Position numbers and translations under genes: made by a program
Assembly (NCBI RefSeq): GCF_051603425.1
Contig: NZ_CP194411.1
Coordinates: 2,108,001-2,172,000, forward strand
Reading direction: 5' to 3'
Source of the DNA: Selenomonas sputigena_A
Lineage (GTDB): Bacteria > Bacillota > Negativicutes > Selenomonadales > Selenomonadaceae
DNA length: 64,000 bases
Notes under the pieces: generated by a model
What the model was told of the DNA's origin: nothing
Seen by the model: the letters and a program-made list of their open reading frames with translations, nothing else
Databases searched by the model: none
Shown here: piece by piece, positions 44,539 through 53,530 of the stretch
How the letters are laid out: each line of letters opens with the position of its first letter
How positions within the stretch are numbered: the first letter of the stretch is position 1

Positions 44539-45467
44539 GGATGAAGGATGCAGTTTCTATAAGTGTTGCACAGGCGGGGATACGTCTTGATGTCTTTTTG
44601 GCGCGTCAATATCCTGAATTTTCTCGTTCACATATGCAAAAGCTGATTGTGGAGGGGGCAGTCCTTGTCAATGGGAGGATTCACAAACCGAATTATAAAT
44701 TGGGTGTAATGGATACGATAGAATTTCAGCCTCCTGAACCGCAAGAACTTTCAATTTTACCGGAGAATATCCCTTTGGACATTCTTTATGAAGATGGGGA
44801 CATCGTCGTCCTTAATAAAATTCGGGGGATGGTCGTCCATCCGGCTGCCGGAGTTTATACTGGAACGCTTGTTAATGCGTTGCTTTATCACTGTAAAGAC
44901 TTGTCCGGAATTAACGGCATTATCCGACCGGGTATAGTTCATCGCTTGGATAAGGACACTTCCGGCGTTATGATTGTGGCAAAAAATGATGAGGCACATG
45001 TGAATTTGGCTGAACAGATTCGCTTGAAAGTGGCAAACCGCATATATTGGGCTATTGTTTGCGGCAATGTTGAGGAAGATCATGGTATTATTCGTGCTGC
45101 TATCGGCCGCCATCCGACAGAGCGAAAAAAAATGGCTGTCGTGCGGGACGGCGGGAAGGAATCCACAACACTTTTTCGGGTGCTGGAGCGTTTTGGTTCG
45201 TATACATTGGTAGAGTGCAGACTTAAGACGGGACGTACGCACCAGATTCGCGTTCATATGGCTTATATTGGACATCCCCTTCTAGGTGATCCGAAATATG
45301 GGAAAAAGGATTCTTGTGACATAGGGGGACAGGCGCTTCATTCCTATGAATTGGAGTTTGTACACCCGCGCATAGGGGAAAAAATGCACTTTAAGGCCGA
45401 ACTTCCTGAGGATATGCAGAAAATTTTATTCAAGCTCCGCAAAAAGGCTGATAGAAGGAATAAATAG
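44535..45467 (+). CDS. rluD: RluD-type pseudouridine synthase
   Basis: Modifies uridines in 23S rRNA. The 310-residue protein has an N-terminal S4 domain (~1-70) and a catalytic domain with HRLDKDTSGVM, where the Asp is the nucleophile, and KTGRTHQIRVH. Start ATG 44535 overlaps the lspA stop (ATGA), with GGAG five bases upstream; the longer open frame to 44484 is not needed. Follows lspA, as in B. subtilis (rluD next to lspA and pyrR). Confidence 0.94.
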   Translation: MRMKDAVSISVAQAGIRLDVFLARQYPEFSRSHMQKLIVEGAVLVNGRIHKPNYKLGVMDTIEFQPPEPQELSILPENIPLDILYEDGDIVVLNKIRGMVVHPAAGVYTGTLVNALLYHCKDLSGINGIIRPGIVHRLDKDTSGVMIVAKNDEAHVNLAEQIRLKVANRIYWAIVCGNVEEDHGIIRAAIGRHPTERKKMAVVRDGGKESTTLFRVLERFGSYTLVECRLKTGRTHQIRVHMAYIGHPLLGDPKYGKKDSCDIGGQALHSYELEFVHPRIGEKMHFKAELPEDMQKILFKLRKKADRRNK

Positions 45468-45526
45468 AAATGAGGCTCTTGGAAGAAGGCTGTTTTCTGT
45501 GCTGAATTTGAGAGGAGAAGGGTGAT

Positions 45527-46081
45527 ATGGCAATCCTTGTTGATAAGACTGTTTTGATGGACATAGATGGGATTCGTAGAGCGCTTACGCGAATTTCACA
45601 TGAAATTGTAGAGAAAAATAAAGGGACAAAAAATGTTATCCTTGTTGGCATACGTACGCGTGGTATTCCTTTGGCAGAACGGATCGCCTCAGAGATTGAA
45701 AAAATTGAGGGAACAAAACCGGCGATGGGGATCCTTGATATCACGCTTTACCGAGATGATCTTTCTACGTTGTCTTATCAGCCTGTGGTTCGTGAAACAG
45801 AGATTCCCTACGATATTACCGGCAAAACAATCGTTCTTGTCGATGATGTTCTTTATACGGGACGAACGATTCGTGCTGCACTTGATGCCTTGATTGATAT
45901 GGGGCGGCCCAAAAGCATACAACTTGCCGTATTGATTGACCGTGGGCACCGGGAATTGCCGATTCGTGCTGATTTTGTAGGAAAGAACGTACCTACATCT
46001 TCTAAAGAGGAGATTCGTGTCGTATTGAAAGAAAATGATGGAGACGAAAAAGTGGTTCTTTCCGAGCAGAAAGAACCGTAG
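45527..46081 (+). CDS. pyrR: PyrR bifunctional regulator / uracil phosphoribosyltransferase
   Basis: RNA-binding regulator of pyrimidine genes, also with UPRTase activity. The 184-residue protein has the PRPP motif VLVDDVLYTGRT and the NKG, RTRG and YRDD elements. It ends the run started at rodZ and has a terminator. No pyr biosynthetic genes are present here, so its targets lie elsewhere. No PyrR-binding leader was identified before it. Confidence 0.95.
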   Translation: MAILVDKTVLMDIDGIRRALTRISHEIVEKNKGTKNVILVGIRTRGIPLAERIASEIEKIEGTKPAMGILDITLYRDDLSTLSYQPVVRETEIPYDITGKTIVLVDDVLYTGRTIRAALDALIDMGRPKSIQLAVLIDRGHRELPIRADFVGKNVPTSSKEEIRVVLKENDGDEKVVLSEQKEP

Positions 46082-46091
46082 ATCTTTTGGG

Positions 46092-46131
46092 AAAAAGGAC
46101 GCCTCATGCATTTCTGTGAGGCGTCCTTTTT
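46092..46131 (+). terminator. Intrinsic terminator of pyrR
   Basis: AAAAAGGACGCCTCA (46092-46106) pairs perfectly with TGAGGCGTCCTTTTT (46117-46131); the A-rich left flank means it can also act on the minus strand, but the integrase ends downstream of it only after 60 bases. Confidence 0.92.
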
Positions 46132-46191
46132 CTGTGATGAAAATGTTCCCAATTATTTGTAGTGAGGGAGATGCCGCTATGGTTGTTTGAC

Positions 46192-47172
46192 TTATTTGCC
46201 AAACATACGCGCCAAAGGATTATCTTTAAAAATATTTCCCTGTTCGATGTAGCGATGCACCATTTTTTCTGATTTATGGCGTGTTTGCCGCATGATTGTC
46301 AGGGCATCGACATCATGCTGAGCAGCACTTGTGGCAAATCCTCGCCTGAGGCTGTGCCCTGCGAAGTCAGCTTCGTTGAGACCGGCTCGTTTGATATATT
46401 TCTTGACGATTAGTGCAACCGATTTATCCGATAGTTGCGCATCACGAAGCTCGTGGTTACGCTTGAAAGGCCGAAAAATGGGTCCTCTTTTTAAGCCGCT
46501 GAGGGAAAGCCAAGCTTTGAGAGCCCGAACGGCACAGATTTCAGAATCGGGTGCATAGGGGATGCCGATATAATTACCTTTGCCCAATTGATCACTTTTG
46601 GATTTTCCAATAAAGACAACCATGCCTTCTGAAGAAAACGTGATGTCCTCCACAAGCAGGGAGACGAGTTCGGAACGACGAAATGCTCCTGCAAAGCCTA
46701 GCAGCAGAAGTGCTTTGTCGCGGATGGAAGTCTCGTCATCGCCAAAGCTGTCGGACAGTAAGTAGAGCGTTTCCAAAAGAATCGGCGCTTTTCCGTGCTG
46801 AAAGGTTCCTTTTTCCCGGCGAATGGCAGCTATGGCGTTCCGTACAAGTCCGGAATGGGCAGGGTTGTCGCGCTTGTAACCTGCTGCTATGTAATTTTCT
46901 GAAATGGCTGTAACACGGCGTGAAACGGTATTTGCCTTGGCATTATCTGCAAGATCGTTTATGTAGTTGACAATGGTTTCTGGTTCTGCCGGCAGGGATT
47001 CGAGACCATGATGATCACACCAATCGGCAAAGTCATTCCAATCGCTTGCATATGATTTTATCGTATTGAATGCCTTGCTTTTTTTGAGCCTGCGTTTGCT
47101 TTTAGCTGAAAGTCTGTTGTTTTGTTCGATTTCCTGATTTCCGACCAGCATGAAATCTTTTCGTATCTCCAT
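46192..47172 (-). CDS. Solitary tyrosine recombinase (phage-integrase family)
   Basis: Site-specific recombinase of 326 residues. N-terminal SAM-like domain (~35-125), then the catalytic domain with R in AFRRSELVS, K in GKSKSD, H-xx-R in GHSLRRGFAT, H in QTRHKS, and the nucleophile Tyr in VHRYIEQG. It is opposite in direction to all its neighbours, between pyrR and yerC, with no phage, excisionase or cargo gene beside it. It could be a housekeeping XerC/D paralogue or a leftover from a mobile element; no direct repeats or att sites were found by eye. Confidence 0.9.
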   Translation of the reverse strand: MEIRKDFMLVGNQEIEQNNRLSAKSKRRLKKSKAFNTIKSYASDWNDFADWCDHHGLESLPAEPETIVNYINDLADNAKANTVSRRVTAISENYIAAGYKRDNPAHSGLVRNAIAAIRREKGTFQHGKAPILLETLYLLSDSFGDDETSIRDKALLLLGFAGAFRRSELVSLLVEDITFSSEGMVVFIGKSKSDQLGKGNYIGIPYAPDSEICAVRALKAWLSLSGLKRGPIFRPFKRNHELRDAQLSDKSVALIVKKYIKRAGLNEADFAGHSLRRGFATSAAQHDVDALTIMRQTRHKSEKMVHRYIEQGNIFKDNPLARMFGK

Positions 47173-47290
47173 TTTTCAACACTCCATGATAGAAGGGACA
47201 GCAGGATGACAGAAATATATACCGATCCCTTGTCCAATAAGTTTGTATCATTATTATTATACAGGATTTTTGAGGATTTTCTAGATAAAC

Positions 47291-47319
47291 TTGCAGCTTG
47301 AAGAGCGAGGTGTTATAAT
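47291..47319 (+). promoter_or_regulatory. Predicted promoter of yerC-hisZ
   Basis: TTGCAG (47291-47296) and consensus TATAAT (47314-47319) with 17-base spacing, about 60 bases before yerC. Confidence 0.68.
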
Positions 47320-47377
47320 AAAGGCGTATTTTCGTAGTGTAAAGTATTAAAGACATAAAACTGAACGGGGATGAGAC

Positions 47378-47719
47378 ATGATGCTGAATCAGAAGTTGCA
47401 GAATGAGTTGAGTGATCAACTCATGACAGCTATTTTGCTCTTGCGCAACACAGAGGAATGCTATGCCTTTTTTGAGGATATTTGCACAGTCGGAGAGCTC
47501 AAGGCGATGGCTCAGAGGCTTGAGGTGGCGTATATGCTGCGACAAAGACATACATACGATGAAATCGTGGATCGTACGGGCGCCAGCACGGCGACAATCA
47601 GTCGTGTAAAACGCTGCCTGAATTACGGTGCGGATGGTTATGAAATCATATTGGAGAGGCTGCGGCGCAAAAAGACATCGAAGACAAGGCAAGAGGTGGA
47701 TGAAGATGCCGGGAAATGA
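47378..47719 (+). CDS. yerC: YerC/TrpR-related DNA-binding protein
   Basis: DNA-binding protein of 113 residues in the TrpR/YerC superfamily, with a helix-turn-helix in TYDEIVDRTGASTATISRVKRCL. The family is known to sit next to histidine genes in several Bacillota and may regulate them. The 3' end overlaps hisZ by 14 bases. Co-transcription with hisZ supports a role in control of histidine synthesis; the ligand is not known. Confidence 0.85.
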   Translation: MMLNQKLQNELSDQLMTAILLLRNTEECYAFFEDICTVGELKAMAQRLEVAYMLRQRHTYDEIVDRTGASTATISRVKRCLNYGADGYEIILERLRRKKTSKTRQEVDEDAGK

Positions 47720-48890
47720 CTTTGTTTTTGGCATACCTTACGGGACAAGAGATTTTTTGCCACAGGAGGCAACGGAAAAGCGAAATGTGGAAAATTCCTT
47801 GATGCGGATTTTTCGGCAATGGGGCTATGACGAGGTCGTAACGCCTGTCATTGAATATCTTACGACAATGACGGTTGGCAATGGTCGTTATCTTGAGCCG
47901 CATATGTTCAAATTCTTTGATAAGAATAACGAGACATTGGCTTTGCGATATGAAATGACAACACCGATTGCACGGCTTGTTTCCAGCCGCATGAGGGATG
48001 AAACGTTTCCATTGAAGCTCGCTTATATCAGCAATGTTTTTCGGTACGAGCAGGCGCAGGCCGGCCGCCAGTGTGAATTTAACCAAGGTGGTGTTGAGCT
48101 CATCGGCAGCAGCTCTGTTGCCGCTGATGCGGAAGTGATTGCCCTAGCGATAGAAAGTATAAAAGCTGCGGGGTTAAAGGATTTTCAAGTCTGCCTTGGG
48201 CAGGTTGATTTTATCAGCGGAATGATGCGGCAGCTTCAACTTGATGAACAACGACAGGCGCGTGTGACGTTGGCTTTGGAGCAGCACGATCTCGTTGCGC
48301 TTGCCCGTATTGTGGATGACATGGAGCTTTCTCCTGCAGCAAAAGATGCCATGAAAAAAGTGCCGACTTTGCATGGAAAAGATGATGTTCTGCAAGAAGC
48401 TTATGCTATCGTTTTAAACGAGCAGGGAAGACGTGCCCTCGATAATTTATCGGAAATTTACCGTCTTTTGCAAAAATATGGTGTTGCCGAATACGTTTGC
48501 TTTGATCTAGGTGTGATTCGCAGTTTGAATTACTACACAGGCATGGTTTTCGAAGCTTATGCGCCTGGCCTTGGCTATCCGGTGTGCGGCGGTGGACGCT
48601 ATGATCGACTGCTTTCAGACTTTGGAAACGCCAGTCCCGCTACTGGTTTTGCACTTGGTATTGAACGTTTGCTGTTGGCAAGGGCGCGGCAAAGCGGACA
48701 GGATGAAGTGTCGGAAAAAGCTTATTATATTGCTTATGCGCATGATAAACTGCACGATGCTTTGGTTAAGGCGCAAGAACTTCGTCAGATGGGAAATGTA
48801 TGTGAAACGGCATTTTTGCCTCAAACGAAACAAAGGGCAGAAGAGTATAGGGCAGCGAAAGGCTATAAAGAGCTGATTTATATCTCATGA
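47706..48890 (+). CDS. hisZ: ATP phosphoribosyltransferase regulatory subunit HisZ
   Basis: HisRS-like partner of the short-form HisG, required for activity and histidine feedback. The 394-residue protein has class II aminoacyl-tRNA synthetase motifs (GTRDFLPQEA; FRYEQAQAGRQCEFNQGGVELIG; GGGRYDRLL) but no tRNA-binding domain. ATG 47706 follows GAGGTGG. It overlaps yerC by 14 bases and the HD-domain gene by four (ATGA). It is separated from hisG by that gene and a promoter-like element. Confidence 0.93.
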   Translation: MPGNDFVFGIPYGTRDFLPQEATEKRNVENSLMRIFRQWGYDEVVTPVIEYLTTMTVGNGRYLEPHMFKFFDKNNETLALRYEMTTPIARLVSSRMRDETFPLKLAYISNVFRYEQAQAGRQCEFNQGGVELIGSSSVAADAEVIALAIESIKAAGLKDFQVCLGQVDFISGMMRQLQLDEQRQARVTLALEQHDLVALARIVDDMELSPAAKDAMKKVPTLHGKDDVLQEAYAIVLNEQGRRALDNLSEIYRLLQKYGVAEYVCFDLGVIRSLNYYTGMVFEAYAPGLGYPVCGGGRYDRLLSDFGNASPATGFALGIERLLLARARQSGQDEVSEKAYYIAYAHDKLHDALVKAQELRQMGNVCETAFLPQTKQRAEEYRAAKGYKELIYIS

Positions 48891-49411
48891 AACAAAGAAT
48901 CATGCAATTTTTTTATGGGCTCACGGCGAAATTATGTGCGCACGATCATGTCTTTATCCGCCGATTTCTTGATGAGGAGGAACAGGTATTGTTCTATGGC
49001 ATGGATGTCGTGGATCAACGACATGCACTGTATACGGCATATACGGCGATGGAATTGGCTCGTGGAAAAGATGGTGTGGATGGGATGTTTCTTGTGCGCA
49101 TTGCCTTGCTCCATGATATTGGTCGCATGAAGGGGGATCTTGGCCTATGGGGAAAGGTTTTTGCTGTTCTTATGCATGATTTTTCTCCACGGTTGGCGCA
49201 GCGTTGTGCGCATCCTGCGAAGGAAGGTTGTCTGGCTTTTTTTCGCCGGGCGCTTTATGTTTATTATCATCATGCCGAGATTGGCAGTGAAAAACTACTG
49301 CGTCTTGGCCATGCAAAAGAGGCTGCTGCTGTGCGGCTGCACCATAAGCCCGCCTCTTCTTCCGATAGCGTAGAACTTTGCCTTCTGCGCAAGGCAGACA
49401 GCATGAATTGA
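48887..49411 (+). CDS. HD-domain hydrolase family protein
   Basis: Protein of 174 residues with an HD phosphohydrolase motif: early H in DQRHALY, LLHDIGRMKGD with the HD pair, and YYHHAEIG. Such proteins act on phosphate esters or nucleotides; the substrate is unknown. It is translationally coupled to hisZ (ATGA). Small HD proteins in this place may be specific to this group; whether it replaces the missing histidinol-phosphatase cannot be told. Confidence 0.8.
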   Translation: MKQRIMQFFYGLTAKLCAHDHVFIRRFLDEEEQVLFYGMDVVDQRHALYTAYTAMELARGKDGVDGMFLVRIALLHDIGRMKGDLGLWGKVFAVLMHDFSPRLAQRCAHPAKEGCLAFFRRALYVYYHHAEIGSEKLLRLGHAKEAAAVRLHHKPASSSDSVELCLLRKADSMN

Positions 49412-49473
49412 TGGCAGGATGGATTTGGAAAATATGGTTTTTCCATGCAAGGAGCTGCAAGTGAAATTACAAG

Positions 49474-49479
49474 TATAAT
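49474..49479 (+). promoter_or_regulatory. Possible promoter of hisG operon
   Basis: Consensus TATAAT at 49474-49479, 72 bases before hisG, without a clear -35. A weak AT-rich hairpin (TGGAAAA 49426-49432 with TTTTCCA 49439-49445) lies upstream and could partly terminate the HD gene transcript. Confidence 0.4.
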
Positions 49480-49550
49480 ATAGCTAGGAGCGTTTTCTTT
49501 CGAGGTGGACTGCGGTTCAGCGAGGCAGCTTTTGATTCGAGGTGCAACGG

Positions 49551-50231
49551 ATGGATGTAGATGTAAATGTAAATGAGCAGGAATATTTAACGATCGCTTT
49601 TCCGAAAGGAAAACTCTTTGGTTTGGCCAAAGAACTTTTTTCTCGCGTCGGCTATACGGCGGAGGGTCTGACGGAAAAATCGCGTAAACTTATTATTTCC
49701 AACGATAATAAAAAAATTCGTTTTATTGTCGCAAAGACGGCAGATGTGCCGACCTATGTCGAACACGGTGCGGCTGATATCGGCATCATTGGAAAAGATG
49801 TCTTGGCCGAAACTGAAAAAGATGTTTATGAAGTGCTGGATTTAGGTTTTGGGAAGTGCCATCTAATGATGGCCGTGGACAAGACGAAACGTCGCCCCAA
49901 GCTTGCAGATTACGCGCATACTCGTGTTGCTACGAAATTTCCGCATATAGCTGAAAAATTTTTTACCCATAAGGGAATGCAGATGGAGTATATCAAACTC
50001 AATGGCTCAATTGAGCTTGGTCCGCTTGTTGGTCTTTCTGACAGTATCGTGGATATTGTTGAGACGGGTACAACATTGAAAGAAAACAACCTTGAGGAAA
50101 TCGCTCATATCATGGATGCGACGGCGCGTCTTATTGTGAATCGTGTGAGTTATAAACTAAAATTCAAACGTATCCATAGTTTGGTTGAGAATCTGGAAAG
50201 TATTTTGAAAAGAGGGGATCTGCTGTTATGA
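49551..50231 (+). CDS. hisG: ATP phosphoribosyltransferase, catalytic subunit (short form)
   Basis: First step of histidine synthesis, ATP + PRPP to phosphoribosyl-ATP. The 226-residue length is the short form that needs HisZ, encoded just upstream. Motifs: IAFPKGKLF, HGAADIGIIGKD and the PRPP loop DIVETGTTLKENNL. ATG 49551 follows GAGGTG; upstream GTG 49542 is unlikely. The stop overlaps hisD (ATGA). Confidence 0.95.
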   Translation: MDVDVNVNEQEYLTIAFPKGKLFGLAKELFSRVGYTAEGLTEKSRKLIISNDNKKIRFIVAKTADVPTYVEHGAADIGIIGKDVLAETEKDVYEVLDLGFGKCHLMMAVDKTKRRPKLADYAHTRVATKFPHIAEKFFTHKGMQMEYIKLNGSIELGPLVGLSDSIVDIVETGTTLKENNLEEIAHIMDATARLIVNRVSYKLKFKRIHSLVENLESILKRGDLLL

Positions 50232-51577
50232 AAATCGTGAAGGCAAACGAGCTTGGCGAAGCACAAATTAGGAGCCTGTTGACGAAAGTTCCTTTTGACC
50301 AAGTGGAATTAACCCCCCAAATACGTGAAGCGAACAGGCGGCTTTTTGGCGCTGAACTCACTGCGGCAGAAGTGGTCGACCGTATTGTGAAAGATGTGCG
50401 TTGTCATGGCGATGCGGCTGTTGTTAAATATACAAAATTGATTGATAAGGCGGATTTTGCACCACCGGATTTTCTTGTGTCGGAAGCTGAGTTTTTAGAA
50501 GCGGAGGCGAGTGCGGATGAGGAAGTGTTGTCTTCCCTGAAAAAGGCTGCAGACAATGTGCGCCGCTACCATGAGGAACAGAAAGCAAATTCGTGGCTGA
50601 CCTATCGCGATCAGGGCTCTATCCTGGGGCAAGCCCTGATTCCATTGGATTGTGCAGGTATTTATGTACCGGGAGGAACAGCGGCATATCCGTCATCTGT
50701 TATCATGAATGCGATACCGGCTGCTGTTGCTGGTGTACGGGAAATTATTATGATGGTGCCGCCTAAAAATGGCAAAATCAATCCTTATGTCCTGCTTGCA
50801 GCAAAAATTGCGGGTGTTTCAAAGATTTATAAAATCGGCGGGGCGCAGGCAATTGCTGCTATGGCTTATGGCACGGAAACAATTCCACGTGTTGATAAGA
50901 TTACGGGGCCTGGAAATATCTTCGTTACGCTGGCCAAAAAGGCCGTATATGGCCATTGTGATATTGATATGTTGGCGGGTCCGAGCGAAATCCTTATCGT
51001 TGCCGATGAAACGGCAAATGCAGCTTATACGGCGGCTGATATGCTGAGTCAGGCAGAACACGATACGTTGGCATCAAGCATCCTTATCACGACGAGTGAG
51101 GCATTGGCGCAACAAGTGGCTTCTTTGATGGAAGAACAGCTCACGGGTTTACCGCGGGAAGATATTGCACGGGCTTCCATTGAAAACAATGGTCTTGTTG
51201 TGATTGCGGAAGATATTATGAAAGCGATGGAGTATGCAAATATTTCTGCACCTGAGCATATGGAACTGTTGGTACGAAATCCCTTCGAACTCCTTCCCTA
51301 TGTGCGTCATGCTGGCGCTGTATTTCTTGGGGCGTATTCTCCCGAACCGCTGGGCGATTATTTTGCAGGTCCGAACCACGTCCTTCCTACGGGGGGGACG
51401 GCACGTTTTTATTCCGTTCTTAATGTTGAAACCTTTATGAAACGCACGAGTATTATCTCCTATAGCCAATCCGCGCTGCAGAATGTCCAGGCAGACATTA
51501 TACGCCTTGCGGAAGCGGAAGGCTTGCAAGCTCATGCGAATGCTGTTCGTCTGAGAAGCAAGGAAGGAATGGTTTGA
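50228..51577 (+). CDS. hisD: Histidinol dehydrogenase
   Basis: NAD-dependent oxidation of histidinol to histidine. The 449-residue enzyme has the characteristic AGIYVPGGTAAYPSSVIMNAIPA, KIGGAQAIAAMAYGT and GPSEILI motifs, and zinc ligand regions ending at GPNHVLPTGGTARFYS. Coupled to hisG (ATGA overlap) and followed by hisB at one base. Confidence 0.96.
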   Translation: MKIVKANELGEAQIRSLLTKVPFDQVELTPQIREANRRLFGAELTAAEVVDRIVKDVRCHGDAAVVKYTKLIDKADFAPPDFLVSEAEFLEAEASADEEVLSSLKKAADNVRRYHEEQKANSWLTYRDQGSILGQALIPLDCAGIYVPGGTAAYPSSVIMNAIPAAVAGVREIIMMVPPKNGKINPYVLLAAKIAGVSKIYKIGGAQAIAAMAYGTETIPRVDKITGPGNIFVTLAKKAVYGHCDIDMLAGPSEILIVADETANAAYTAADMLSQAEHDTLASSILITTSEALAQQVASLMEEQLTGLPREDIARASIENNGLVVIAEDIMKAMEYANISAPEHMELLVRNPFELLPYVRHAGAVFLGAYSPEPLGDYFAGPNHVLPTGGTARFYSVLNVETFMKRTSIISYSQSALQNVQADIIRLAEAEGLQAHANAVRLRSKEGMV

Positions 51578-51578
51578 T

Positions 51579-52163
51579 ATGCGTCGGGCAGAAATCAAGA
51601 GAAAGACGAATGAAACGGAAATAGAGCTCAGTATTGAGCTCGACGGCAGGGGTAGCTGCCAAAGCGAGACCGGCATTGGTTTTTTCGATCATATGATGAC
51701 GCTTCTTGCTGTGCATGGCCTTTTTGATATGAAAATTACCTGCAGCGGGGATCTTGATGTGGACGGGCACCATTCGGTGGAAGATATCGGTATAGCTTTG
51801 GGGCAGGCATTCCAGAATGCTGTGGGAGATAAAGCGGGCATTGCACGCTATGGTTCCTTTTATTTGCCGATGGATGAAGCTCTTGCCTTTGTAGCTATTG
51901 ATCTCAGCGGTCGGGCATATCTTGTTTTTGATGGCGGAGAAATGGCGCCGATGGTTGGGAGTTACGATACGGAACTTACGGAAGAGTTCTTGCGGGCATT
52001 TGCTTTCAATGCAGGCATTACACTTCACGTCAAAGTGTTGTATGGCAGGAATACGCACCATAAAATTGAAGCAATTTTCAAGGCTTTGGGTCATGCCTTG
52101 CGTATAGCTGTCGCAAAAGATTCGCGTATGGATGGAATACCATCAAGCAAGGGTGTGCTCTAG
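51579..52163 (+). CDS. hisB: Imidazoleglycerol-phosphate dehydratase
   Basis: Dehydrates imidazole glycerol phosphate. The 194-residue protein is the stand-alone form, without the histidinol-phosphatase domain of E. coli HisB. Manganese-binding motifs: FFDHMM, GHHSVEDIGIALG and GRNTHHKIEAIFKA. One base after the hisD stop. Confidence 0.96.
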   Translation: MRRAEIKRKTNETEIELSIELDGRGSCQSETGIGFFDHMMTLLAVHGLFDMKITCSGDLDVDGHHSVEDIGIALGQAFQNAVGDKAGIARYGSFYLPMDEALAFVAIDLSGRAYLVFDGGEMAPMVGSYDTELTEEFLRAFAFNAGITLHVKVLYGRNTHHKIEAIFKALGHALRIAVAKDSRMDGIPSSKGVL

Positions 52164-52174
52164 GAGGATCAGGT

Positions 52175-52786
52175 ATGATTGCAGTCATTGATTATGGTGT
52201 GGGGAATCTCTTCAGTGTGGGTAAGGCCTTGGCTTCTGTTGGGGCAGAAGTTGAAATCACACACGATATAAAGACAATATCCAGAGCTGAAAAAATTCTC
52301 TTACCGGGTGTCGGAGCTTTTGGGGACTGCATGAAAAGTCTTGGGCAAACGGGATTGATTCCTGAAATTTTGCACGAGGTGAAGGCAGGTAAACCCCTTT
52401 TGGGGATCTGTGTAGGCTTGCAAATCCTCTTTGAGGGCAGTGATGAATCTCCTGGTGTACCGGGGCTTTCCTTGTTGCCGGGAATGGTGCGTCGGATTGA
52501 GGCACCGAAGCTTAAAATTCCGCATATGGGTTGGAATTCTTTGCTTGTTAATGAACCACGGCAGGAAAAGGATATATTTCGCGATCTTCCAAATGCCCCG
52601 TATGTTTATTTTGTTCATAGCTATCAGGCTCGGCCAAGAACCGAACAATTTGTTACAGCATGGACTACGTACGGCAGTCTTGTTACAGCAGCAGTGGCAA
52701 AAGATAATATACAGGCAGTTCAATTTCATCCTGAGAAATCCGGTGAGGTTGGATTGGCTGTGTTGAGAAATTTTGTTGAATCCTAG
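52175..52786 (+). CDS. hisH: Imidazole glycerol phosphate synthase, glutaminase subunit
   Basis: Supplies ammonia from glutamine to HisF. The 203-residue class I glutamine amidotransferase has the YGVGNL start, catalytic Cys in GICVGLQILFEG, and His-Glu in VQFHPEKS. Start ATG 52175 follows GGAGGAT. Eleven bases before hisA. Confidence 0.96.
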   Translation: MIAVIDYGVGNLFSVGKALASVGAEVEITHDIKTISRAEKILLPGVGAFGDCMKSLGQTGLIPEILHEVKAGKPLLGICVGLQILFEGSDESPGVPGLSLLPGMVRRIEAPKLKIPHMGWNSLLVNEPRQEKDIFRDLPNAPYVYFVHSYQARPRTEQFVTAWTTYGSLVTAAVAKDNIQAVQFHPEKSGEVGLAVLRNFVES

Positions 52787-52797
52787 GAGGATGGAAG

Positions 52798-53529
52798 ATG
52801 CTCGTTATTCCAGCAATTGATATAAGAAATGGAAAATGTGTGCGCTTGTTCAAGGGTGACTTTGCGCAGGAGACTGTTTTTTCTGATAAACCCGAAGAGG
52901 TGGCTGTGAAATGGCAGGAGGCCGGAGCAAGGATGATTCACCTCGTTGATTTGGATGGTGCGGTTGAAAAGAAACCGATGAATCTCGAGACAATAGAACG
53001 AATTCTGCATGCTGTTAATATTTCTGTGGAGCTCGGTGGCGGTATCCGTTCCATGGAGAATATCGAAGACGTATTAAAAATGGGTGTGGATCGTGTGATT
53101 CTTGGTTCTGTTGCAGTGAAAAACCCTGCTCTCGTAGAGGAAGCCTGTAAAAGATATAAGGAGCGTATCGTTGTTGGAATCGATGCCAAAAAGGGTGTTG
53201 TGGCTGTGGATGGTTGGGGTGTCTCAGGGGATGTGACGGCAGGTGCGCTGGCGAAGAAAATGGTCAAGGTTGGAGTTCAGACGTTTATTTATACAGATAT
53301 TTCACGAGACGGAACTCTATCTGGCGTAAATGTAGAGGAAACGGCGGCGCTTGCTAAATCCAGCGGTGCTAATGTCATAGCTTCGGGTGGCGTTCATTCA
53401 ATCGAGGACATTCGTCGATTAAAAGCATTTGGAAAGATGGGAATTTGTGGTGTGATTGTCGGAAAGTCGATTTATACCGAGATGCTTGATTTGCGTGAAG
53501 CCATTGAATTTGCTGCGAAGGAGGGGTAG
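52798..53529 (+). CDS. hisA: ProFAR isomerase HisA
   Basis: TIM-barrel isomerase converting ProFAR to PRFAR. 243 residues; VIPAIDIRNGKCVRL with the catalytic Asp, GGGIRS phosphate-binding loop and ASGGVHSIEDI. Follows hisH and precedes hisF by one base after the stop; ribosome site AGGAGG. Confidence 0.96.
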   Translation: MLVIPAIDIRNGKCVRLFKGDFAQETVFSDKPEEVAVKWQEAGARMIHLVDLDGAVEKKPMNLETIERILHAVNISVELGGGIRSMENIEDVLKMGVDRVILGSVAVKNPALVEEACKRYKERIVVGIDAKKGVVAVDGWGVSGDVTAGALAKKMVKVGVQTFIYTDISRDGTLSGVNVEETAALAKSSGANVIASGGVHSIEDIRRLKAFGKMGICGVIVGKSIYTEMLDLREAIEFAAKEG

Positions 53530-53530
53530 A

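Noticed and set aside
46192..47377. Prophage or integrative element
   Set aside because: Only the recombinase is present; both neighbours are ordinary chromosomal genes and no direct repeats were found.
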